Assembly: GCA_963680875.1 (NCBI GenBank)
Contig: OY804579.1
Location: 49,440,536 to 49,504,535 of the forward strand
Reading direction: 5' to 3'
DNA length: 64,000 nucleotides
DNA from: Bathymodiolus brooksi
Taxonomy: Eukaryota; Mollusca; Bivalvia; Mytilida; Modiolidae
Shown: positions 50,101-62,100 of the stretch, piece by piece
How positions within the stretch are numbered: the first letter of the stretch is position 1
How the letters are laid out: every line of letters begins with the position of its first letter
The notes under the pieces: generated by a model
Told to the model about the DNA's origin: nothing
Databases searched by the model: none
What the model saw: the letters and a program-made list of their open reading frames with translations, nothing else
Made by a program: the position numbers and the translations under genes

Positions 50101-53100
50101 AGTCCCATCTACTGAACCTTGAGTAAACCAAAAACCTGCCTAAGCCAGACATACTTTACAGTCCTATCTACTGAACCCTGAGTAAACCTAAAACCTGCCT
50201 AAGCCAGATAGACTTTACAGTCCTATCTACTGAACCCTGAGTAAACCAAAAACTTGCCTAAGCCAGACAGACTTTACAGTGCTATCTACTGAACTCTGAG
50301 TAAACCAAAAACCTGCCTAAGCCAGACAGACTTAACAGTCCTATCTATTGAACCCTTAGTAAACCAAAAACCTGCCTAATCCAGACAGACTTTACAGTCC
50401 CATCTACTGAACCTTGAGTAAACCAAAAACCTGCCTAAGCCAGACAGACTTTACAGTCCTATCTACTGAACCCTGAGTAAACCAAAAACCTGCTTAAGCC
50501 AGACAGACTTTACAGTCCTATCTACTGAACCCTGAGTAAACCTAAAACCTGCCTAAGCCAGATAGACTTTACAGTCCTATCTACTGAACCCTGAGTAAAC
50601 CAAAAACTTGCCTAAGCCAAACAGACTTTACAGTCCTATCTACTGAACCCTGAGTAAACCAAAAACCTGCCTAAGCCAGACAGACTTTACAGTGCTATCT
50701 ACTGAACTTTGAGTAAACCAAAAACCTGCCTAAGCCAGACAGACTTAATAGTCCTATCTATTGAACCCTGAGTAAACCAAAAACCTGCCTAAGCCAGACA
50801 GACGTTACAGTCCTATCTACTGAACCCTGAGTAAACCAAAAACATGCCTAAGCCAGACAGACTTTACAGTCCTATCTACTGAACCCTGAGTAAACCAAAA
50901 ACCTGCCTAAGCCAGACAGACTTTACAGTGCTATCTACTGAACTCTGAGTAAACCAAAAACCTGCCTAAACCAGACAGACTTAACAGTCCTATCTATTGA
51001 ACCCTGAGTAAACCAAAAACCTGCCTAATCCAGACAGACTTTACAGTCCCATCTACTGAACCTTGAGTAAACCAAAAACCTGCCTAAGCCAGACAGACTT
51101 TACAGTCCTATCTACTGAACCCTGAGTAAACCTAAAACCTGCCTAAGCCAGATAGACTTTACAGTCCTATCTACTGAACCCTGAGTAAACCAAAAACTTG
51201 CCTAAGCCAGACAGACTTTACAGTGCTATCTACTGAACTCTGAGTAAACCAAAAACCTGCCTAAACCAGACAGACTTAACAGTCCTATCTATTGAACCCT
51301 TAGTAAACCAAAAACCTGCCTAATCCAGACAGACTTTACAGTCCCATCTACTGAACCTTGAGTAAACCAAAAACCTGCCTAAGCCAGACAGACTTTACAG
51401 TCCTATCTACTGAACCCTGAGTAAACCAAAAACCTGCCTAAGCCAGACAGACTTTACAGTCCTATCTACTGAACCCTGAGTAAACCTAAAACCTGCCTAA
51501 GCCAGATAGACTTTACAGTCCTATCTACTGAACCCTGAGTAAACCAAAAACTTGCCTAAGCCAAACAGACTTTACAGTCCTATCTACTGAACCCTGAGTA
51601 AACCAAAAACCTGCCTAAGCCAGACAGACTTTACAGTGCTATCTACTGAACTTTGAGTAAACCAAAAACCTGCCTAAGCCAGACAGACTTTACAGTCCTA
51701 TCTACTGAACCCTGAGTAAACCTAAAACCTGCCTAAGCCAGATAGACTTTACAGTCCTATCTACTGAACCCTGAGTAAACCAAAAACTTGCCTAAGCCAA
51801 ACAGACTTTACAGTCCTATCTACTGAACCCTGAGTAAACCAAAAACATGCCTAAGCCAGACAGACTTTACAGTCCTATCTACTGAACCCTGAGTAAACCA
51901 AAAACCTGCCTAAGCCAGACAGACTTTACAGTGCTATCTACTGAACTTTGAGTAAACCAAAAACCTGCCTAAACCAGACAGACTTAATAGTCCTATCTAT
52001 TGAACCCTGAGTAAACCAAAAACCTGCCTAAGCCAGACAGACTTTACAGTCCCATCTACTGAACCTTGAGTAAACCAAAAATCTGCCTAAGCCAGACAGA
52101 CTTTACAGTCCTATCTACTGAACCCTGAGTAAACCAAAAACCTGCCTAAGCCAGACAGACTTTACAGTCCTATCTACTGAACCCTGAGTAAACCGAAAAC
52201 CTGCCTAAGCCAGACAGACTTTACAGTCCCATATACTGAACCCTGAGTAGACCAAAAACCTGCCTAAGCCAGACAGACTTTACAGTCCCATATACTGAAC
52301 CCTGAGTAGACCAAAAACCTGCCTAAGCCAGACAGACTTTACAGTCCTTTCTACTGAACCCTGAGTAAACCAAAAACCTGCCTAAGCCAGACAGACTTTG
52401 CAGTCCTATCTACTGAACCCTGAGTAAACCAAAAACCTGCCTAAGCCAGACAGACTTTGCAGTCCTATCTACTGAACCCTGAGTAAACCAAAAACCTGCC
52501 TAAGCCAGACAGACTTTACAGTCCCATCTACTGAACCCTTAGTAAACCAAAACCCTGCCTAAGCCAGACAGACTGTACAGTCCTATCTACTGAACCCTGA
52601 GTAAACCAAAAACCTGCCTAAGCCAGACAGACTTTACAGTCCTATCTACTGAACCCTGAGTAAACCAAAAACTTGCCTAAGCCAGACAGACTTTACAGTC
52701 CTATCTACTGAACCCTGAGTAAACCAAAAACCTGCCTAAGCCAGACAGACTTTACAGTCCCATATACTGAACCCTGAGTAGACCAAAAACCCGCCTAAGC
52801 CAGACAGACTTTACATTCCTATCTACTGAACCCTTAGTCCTATCTACTGAACCCTGAGTAAACCAAAAACCTGCCTAAGCCAGACAGACTTTACAGTCCC
52901 ATCTACTGAACCCTAAGTAAACCGAAAACCTGCCTAAGCCAGACAGACTTTACAGTCCTATCTACTGAACCCTGAGTAAACCTAAAACCTGCCTAAGCCA
53001 GATAGACTTTACAGTCCTATCTACTGAACCCTGAGTAAACCAAAAACTTGCCTAAGCCAAACAGACTTTACAGTCCTATCTACTGAACCCTGAGTAAACC

Positions 53101-56100
53101 AAAAACATGCCTAAGCCAGACAGACTTTACAGTCCTATCTACTGAACCCTGAGTAAACCAAAAACCTGCCTAAGCCAGACAGACTTTACAGTGCTATCTA
53201 CTGAACTCTGAGTAAACCAAAAACCTGCCTAAACCAGACAGACTTAACAGTCCTATCTATTGAACCCTTAGTAAACCAAAAACCTGCCTAATCCAGACAG
53301 ACTTTACAGTCCCATCTACTGAACCTTGAGTAAACCAAAAACCTGCCTAAGCCAGACATACTTTACAGTCCTATCTACTGAACCCTGAGTAAACCTAAAA
53401 CCTGCCTAAGCCAGATAGACTTTACAGTCCTATCTACTGAACCCTGAGTAAACCAAAAACTTGCCTAAGCCAGACAGACTTTACAGTGCTATCTACTGAA
53501 CTCTGAGTAAACCAAAAACCTGCCTAAGCCAGACAGACTTAACAGTCCTATCTATTGAACCCTTAGTAAACCAAAAACCTGCCTAATCCAGACAGACTTT
53601 ACAGTCCCATCTACTGAACCTTGAGTAAACCAAAAACCTGCCTAAGCCAGACAGACTTTACAGTCCTATCTACTGAACCCTGAGTAAACCAAAAACCTGC
53701 TTAAGCCAGACAGACTTTACAGTCCTATCTACTGAACCCTGAGTAAACCTAAAACCTGCCTAAGCCAGATAGACTTTACAGTCCTATCTACTGAACCCTG
53801 AGTAAACCAAAAACTTGCCTAAGCCAAACAGACTTTACAGTCCTATCTACTGAACCCTGAGTAAACCAAAAACCTGCCTAAGCCAGACAGACTTTACAGT
53901 GCTATCTACTGAACTTTGAGTAAACCAAAAACCTGCCTAAGCCAGACAGACTTAATAGTCCTATCTATTGAACCCTGAGTAAACCAAAAACCTGCCTAAG
54001 CCAGACAGACGTTACAGTCCTATCTACTGAACCCTGAGTAAACCAAAAACATGCCTAAGCCAGACAGACTTTACAGTCCTATCTACTGAACCCTGAGTAA
54101 ACCAAAAACCTGCCTAAGCCAGACAGACTTTACAGTGCTATCTACTGAACTCTGAGTAAACCAAAAACCTGCCTAAACCAGACAGACTTAACAGTCCTAT
54201 CTATTGAACCCTGAGTAAACCAAAAACCTGCCTAATCCAGACAGACTTTACAGTCCCATCTACTGAACCTTGAGTAAACCAAAAACCTGCCTAAGCCAGA
54301 CAGACTTTACAGTCCTATCTACTGAACCCTGAGTAAACCTAAAACCTGCCTAAGCCAGATAGACTTTACAGTCCTATCTACTGAACCCTGAGTAAACCAA
54401 AAACTTGCCTAAGCCAGACAGACTTTACAGTGCTATCTACTGAACTCTGAGTAAACCAAAAACCTGCCTAAACCAGACAGACTTAACAGTCCTATCTATT
54501 GAACCCTTAGTAAACCAAAAACCTGCCTAATCCAGACAGACTTTACAGTCCCATCTACTGAACCTTGAGTAAACCAAAAACCTGCCTAAGCCAGACAGAC
54601 TTTACAGTCCTATCTACTGAACCCTGAGTAAACCAAAAACCTGCCTAAGCCAGACAGACTTTACAGTCCTATCTACTGAACCCTGAGTAAACCTAAAACC
54701 TGCCTAAGCCAGATAGACTTTACAGTCCTATCTACTGAACCCTGAGTAAACCAAAAACTTGCCTAAGCCAAACAGACTTTACAGTCCTATCTACTGAACC
54801 CTGAGTAAACCAAAAACCTGCCTAAGCCAGACAGACTTTACAGTGCTATCTACTGAACTTTGAGTAAACCAAAAACCTGCCTAAGCCAGACAGACTTTAC
54901 AGTCCTATCTACTGAACCCTGAGTAAACCGAAAACCTGCCTAAGCCAGACAGACTTTACAGTCCCATATACTGAACCCTGAGTAGACCAAAAACCTGCCT
55001 AAGCCACACAGACTTTACAGTCCCATATACTGAACCCTGAGTAGACCGAAAACCTGCCTAAGCCAGACAGACTTTACAGTCCTTTCTACTGAACCCTGAG
55101 TAAACCAAAAACCTGCCTAAGCCAGACAGACTTTGCAGTCCTATCTACTGAACCCTGAGTAAATCAAAAACCTGCCTAAGCCAGACAGACTTTGCAGTCC
55201 TATCTACTGAACCCTGAGTAAACCAAAAACCTGCCTAAGCCAGACAGACTTTACAGTCCCATCTACTGAACCCTTAGTAAACCAAAACCCTGCCTAAGCC
55301 AGACAGACTGTACAGTCCTATCTACTGAACCCTGAGTAAACCAAAAACCTGCCTAAGCCAGACAGACTTTACAGTTCTATCTACTGAACCCTGAGTAAAC
55401 CAAAAACCTGCCTAAGCCGGACAGACTTTACAGTCCTATCTACTGAACCCTGAGTAAACCAAAAACCTGCCTAAGCCAGACAGACTTTACAGTCCCATAT
55501 ACTGAACCCTGAGTAGACCAAAAACCCGCCTAAGCCAGACAGACTTTACATTCCTATCTACTGAACCCTGAGTCCTATCTACTGAACCCTGAGTAAACCA
55601 AAAACCTGCCTAAGCCAGACAGACTTTACAGTCCCATCTACTGAATCCTAAGTAAACCGAAAACCTGCCTAAGCCAGACAGACTTTACAGTCCTATCTAC
55701 TGAACCCTGAGTAAACCTAAAACCTGCCTAAGCCAGATAGACTTTACAGTCCTATCTACTGAACCCTGAGTAAACCAAAAACATGCCTAAGCCAAACAGA
55801 CTTTACAGTCCTATCTACTGAACCCTGAGTAAACCAAAAACATGCCTAAGCCAGACAGACTTTACAGTCCTATCTACTGAACCATGAGTAAACCAAAAAC
55901 CTGCCTAAGCCAGACAGACTTTACAGTGCTATCTACTGAACTCTGAGTAAACCAAAAACCTGCCTAAACCAGACAGACTTAACAGTCCTATCTATTGAAC
56001 CCTTAGTAAACCAAAAACCTGCCTAATCCAGACAGACTTTACAGTCCCATCTACTGAACCTTGAGTAAACCAAAAACCTGCCTAAGCCAGACAGACTTTA

Positions 56101-59100
56101 CAGTCCTATCTACTGAACCCTGAGTAAACCAAAAACCTGCCTAAGCCAGACAGACTTTACAGTCCTATCTACTGAACCCTGAGTAAACCAAAAACCTGCC
56201 TAAGCCACACAGACTTTACAGTCCTATCTACTGAACCCTGAGTAAACCAAAAACTTGCCTAAGCCAAACAGACTTTACAGTCCTATCTACTGAACCCTGA
56301 GTAAACCAAAAACCTGCCTAAGCCAGACAGACTTTACAGTGCTATCTACTGAACTTTGAGTAAACCAAAAACCTGCCTAAGCCAGACAGACTTTACAGTC
56401 CTATCTACTGAACCCTGAGTAAACCGAAAACCTGCCTAAGCCAGACAGACTTTACAGTCCCATATACTGAACCCTGAGTAGACCAAAAACCTGCCTAAGC
56501 CACACAGACTTTACAGTCCCATATACTGAACCCTGAGTAGACCGAAAACCTGCCTAAGCCAGACAGACTTTACAGTCCTTTCTACTGAACCCTGAGTAAA
56601 CCAAAAACCTGCCTAAGCCAGACAGACTTTGCAGTCCTATCTACTGAACCCTGAGTAAATCAAAAACCTGCCTAAGCCAGACAGACTTTGCAGTCCTATC
56701 TACTGAACCCTGAGTAAACCAAAAACCTGCCTAAGCCAGACAGACTTTACAGTCCCATCTACTGAACCCTTAGTAAACCAAAACCCTGCCTAAGCCAGAC
56801 AGACTGTACAGTCCTATCTACTGAACCCTGAGTAAACCAAAAACCTGCCTAAGCCAGACAGACTTTACAGTTCTATCTACTGAACCCTGAGTAAACCAAA
56901 AACCTGCCTAAGCCGGACAGACTTTACAGTCCTATCTACTGAACCCTGAGTAAACCAAAAACCTGCCTAAGCCAGACAGACTTTACAGTCCCATATACTG
57001 AACCCTGAGTAGACCAAAAACCCGCCTAAGCCAGACAGACTTTACATTCCTATCTACTGAACCCTGAGTCCTATCTACTGAACCCTGAGTAAACCAAAAA
57101 CCTGCCTAAGCCAGACAGACTTTACAGTCCCATCTACTGAATCCTAAGTAAACCGAAAACCTGCCTAAGCCAGACAGACTTTACAGTCCTATCTACTGAA
57201 CCCTGAGTAAACCTAAAACCTGCCTAAGCCAGATAGACTTTACAGTCCTATCTACTGAACCCTGAGTAAACCAAAAACATGCCTAAGCCAAACAGACTTT
57301 ACAGTCCTATCTACTGAACCCTGAGTAAACCAAAAACATGCCTAAGCCAGACAGACTTTACAGTCCTATCTACTGAACCATGAGTAAACCAAAAACCTGC
57401 CTAAGCCAGACAGACTTTACAGTGCTATCTACTGAACTCTGAGTAAACCAAAAACCTGCCTAAACCAGACAGACTTAACAGTCCTATCTATTGAACCCTT
57501 AGTAAACCAAAAACCTGCCTAATCCAGACAGACTTTACAGTCCCATCTACTGAACCTTGAGTAAACCAAAAACCTGCCTAAGCCAGACAGACTTTACAGT
57601 CCTATCTACTGAACCCTGAGTAAACCAAAAACCTGCCTAAGCCAGACAGACTTTACAGTCCTATCTACTGAACCCTGAGTAAACCAAAAACCTGCCTAAG
57701 CCACACAGACTTTACAGTCCTATCTACTGAACCCTGAGTAAACCAAAAACCTGCCTAAGCCAGACAGACTTTACAGTCCTTTCTACTGAGCCCTGAGTAA
57801 ACCAAAAACCTGCCTAAGCCAGACAGACTTTGCAGTCCTATCTACTGAACCCTGAGTAAACCAAAAACCTGCCTAAGCCAGACAGACTTTACAGTCCTAT
57901 CTACTGAACCCTGGGTAAACCAAAAACCTGCCTAATCCAGACAGACGTTACAGTCCTATCTACTGAACCCTGAGTAAACCAAAAACCTACCTAAGCCAGA
58001 CAGACTTTACAGTCCTATCTACTGAACCCTAAGTAAACCAAAACCCTGCCTAAGCCAGACAGACTGTACAGTCCTATCTAATGAACCCTGAGTAAACCAA
58101 AAACCTGCCTAAGCCAGACAGACTTTACAGTCCTATCTACTGAACCCTGAGTAAACCAAAAACCCGCCTAAGCCAGACAGACTTTACAGTCCTATCTACT
58201 GAACCCTGAGTAAACCAAAAACCTGCCTAAGCCAGACAGACTTTACAGTCCTATCTACTGAACCCTGAGTAAACCAAAAACCTGCCTAAGCCAGACAGAC
58301 TTTACAGTCCTATCTACTGAACCCTGAGTAAACCAAAAACCTGCCTAAGCCAGACAGACTTTACAGTCCTATCTACTGAACCCTGAGTAAACCGAAAACC
58401 TGCCTAAACCAGACGAGACTGTACACTCCCATCTACTGAACCCTGAGTAAACCGAAAACCTGCCTAAGCCAAACAGACTTTACAGTCCTATCTACTGAAT
58501 CCTGAGTAAACCAAAAACCTCCCTAAGCCAGACAGACTTTACAGTCCTATCTACTGAACCCTGAGTAAACCGAAAACCTGCCTAAGCCAGACAGACTTTA
58601 CAGTCATATCTACTGAATCCTGAGTAAACCGAAAACCTGCCTAAGCCAGACAGACTTTACACTCCCATCTACTGAACCCTGAGTAAACCAAAAACCTGCC
58701 TAAGCCATACAGACTTTACAGTTCTATCTACTGAACCCTGAGTAAACCAAAAACCTGCCTAAGCCAGACAGACTTTACAGTCCCATCTACTGAACCCTGA
58801 GTAAACCAAAAACATGCCTAAGCCAGACAGACTTTACAGTCCTATCTACTGAACCATGAGTAAACCAAAAACCTGCCTAAGCCAGACAGACTTTACAGTG
58901 CTATCTACTGAACTCTGAGTAAACCAAAAACCTGCCTAAACCAGACAGACTTAACAGTCCTATCTATTGAACCCTTAGTAAACCAAAAACCTGCCTAATC
59001 CAGACAGACTTTACAGTCCCATCTACTGAACCTTGAGTAAACCAAAAACCTGCCTAAGCCAGACAGACTTTACAGTCCTATCTACTGAACCCTGAGTAAA

Positions 59101-62100
59101 CCAAAAACCTGCCTAAGTCAGACAGACTTTACAGTCCTATCTACTGAACCCTGAGTAAACCAAAAACCTGCCTAAGCCACACAGACTTTACAGTCCTATC
59201 TACTGAACCCTGAGTAAACCAAAAACCTGCCTAAGCCAGACAGACTTTACAGTCCTTTCTACTGAGCCCTGAGTAAACCAAAAACCTGCCTAAGCCAGAC
59301 AGACTTTGCAGTCCTATCTACTGAACCCTGAGTAAACCAAAAACCTGCCTAAGCCAGACAGACTTTACAGTCCTATCTACTGAACCCTGGGTAAACCAAA
59401 AACCTGCCTAATCCAGACAGACGTTACAGTCCTATCTACTGAACCCTGAGTAAACCAAAAACCTACCTAAGCCAGACAGACTTTACAGTCCTATCTACTG
59501 AACCCTAAGTAAACCAAAACCCTGCCTAAGCCAGACAGACTGTACAGTCCTATCTAATGAACCCTGAGTAAACCAAAAACCTGCCTAAGCCAGACAGACT
59601 TTACAGTCCTATCTACTGAACCCTGAGTAAACCAAAAACCCGCCTAAGCCAGACAGACTTTACAGTCCTATCTACTGAACCCTGAGTAAACCAAAAACCT
59701 GCCTAAGCCAGACAGACTTTACAGTCCTATCTACTGAACCCTGAGTAAACCAAAAACCTGCCTAAGCCAGACAGACTTTACAGTCCTATCTACTGAACCC
59801 TGAGTAAACCAAAAACCTGCCTAAGCCAGACAGACTTTACAGTCCTATCTACTGAACCCTGAGTAAACCGAAAACCTGCCTAAACCAGACAGACTGTACA
59901 CTCCCATCTACTGAACCCTGAGTAAACCGAAAACCTGCCTAAGCCAAACAGACTTTACAGTCCTATCTACTGAATCCTGAGTAAACCAAAAACCTCCCTA
60001 AGCCAGACAGACTTTACAGTCCTATCTACTGAACCCTGAGTAAACCGAAAACCTGCCTAAGCCAGACAGACTTTACAGTCATATCTACTGAATCCTGAGT
60101 AAACCGAAAACCTGCCTAAGCCAGACAGACTTTACACTCCCATCTACTGAACCCTGAGTAAACCAAAAACCTGCCTAAGCCATACAGACTTTACAGTTCT
60201 ATCTACTGAACCCTGAGTAAACCAAAAACCTGCCTAAGCCAGACAGACTTTACAGTCCCATCTACTGAACCCTGAGTAAACCGAAAACCTGCCTAAACCA
60301 GACAGACTTTACAGTCCCATCTACTGAACCCTGAGTAAACCGAAAACCTGCCTAAACCAGAGATACTTTACAGTCCTATCTACTAAATATCTATGTAATT
60401 TGAACCTGTGTAAACCAAACACCTGTCTAAACTGAACAAATTCTTCAGTCCCAAGGGGGGTCGGTTTAGACGGGTTTTACTGTAATATGGAATTAATTAC
60501 TTTTTCGTTATCCAATTTTTCCATGATCAATGAAACAAATAGCTTATAGTTTGTTCATCTGTGATTAGAGCATATTCAGTGAAATATAGGATAATACATA
60601 AACAATCATGAAATGAAAACGTATATATGTAAATATAATGTAGTGCGCCTGGCGCGTTTCTGGAAAAACCTTCATTAGGCGCGCTTATAGTCAAAAGAGT
60701 GGAAAGTCAAATCCTTTAAATGTGAGCAAGAAAACCAAAATAGGATAGCTAAAATCTGCTAATGTTACCTATGCTTTAGGATTCTAATAAATTACATTAT
60801 TTAGGAATTACAATAAAGATTAATAAACAGATACAGAACAAGCGCAGAGCTATAAAGAAAAACGATTAAACTAAAGGGTTGAATATAACTATACTAGTTT
60901 AGCGGCTTAATTGTATGTAATGTTCATTGTTACATTGTATGTCTAGAAATCAAGGGATTAATAGGAAATCAGACATTAGCAAATGAACATGGCATAACAT
61001 GCACAGTTTACCGAATGTCTTGGCTATTTAGTTATATATCGATTATCAATTTCGGGGATTTTTTCCTTTTGCTTTGTATGTTTGCACTGTTGTTTTTGTA
61101 TCCCTTTTCTGTGTGGTGAAATATAAATTTAACATAGAAACAGAAGTTCATAATTCTTTTAATAATGATAGAAAGAGAAAATATGAAAGTCTATTTATTT
61201 ACATTAGATTAATTATTCTAGAAGAATGTACCCATCTTTTTCAAAAGAAAAGTTTGAAGATAACAAAGGAAACATCGGGAGGCATGGAAATAGTATTTGA
61301 CACCAGTTTACGCAAATAAATACAATAACATGAACTTTCCTGCGAAATAAATGGGAGTACAAACATATCGAATGTCGTTTTACGCGGATTTCATTTCGGA
61401 ACTAAAAACGCAAACGAGCAAAATGATCACGAATCCCACTATAAATCGTGTGCTAACTCATGTTTTCCACAAGGAAAGTAGTTCCTGCTCCGATAGTGAC
61501 ACCGATGCTATTAATCTAAGCAACATTCGGTAATAAATCAGGACATAGGAAGGGACCGGATCTTGACATTGGTATTCCGTATTGGCTACTAAGGTCATTA
61601 TGGCGATCGTAAAACATTCCTCATGATGAATTCTACATAACCATTAGCAACTTTAGATCCAGTTGTTTCACTGATTTGCTAGCGGCAACTTAACCCTCTA
61701 TCATGAAAATCCTGATAGAATCCACACACTCTGGAATATCATGTCAATAAAGAAACACGAAGGACATCATTTTGTAATCAAACTTGCAACAGATCTTTCT
61801 GTCCTGAAACAAGAATAAACTATTAAATGATTGAACACTCACAATTGTTGATTATGCTATTTATAGGATACACAAAAATATCTATATTTATAGTTAGCAA
61901 GTCATATTTTTATCTCACCTTTTGTATGCCATCAGTAAGGTTACGTACACCAGTGTCGGCATCAGAACCTCCCAAGATGAAACTGATGTTTGAGGAAGTA
62001 CCCGACCCTACTCGCAGCCCTGTCTGTACAGATATCATATAGAAATAAGTATCAAGGAAATCATTGTCAGACAAAAATGTTGGAATGCACTGAAAAAAAA

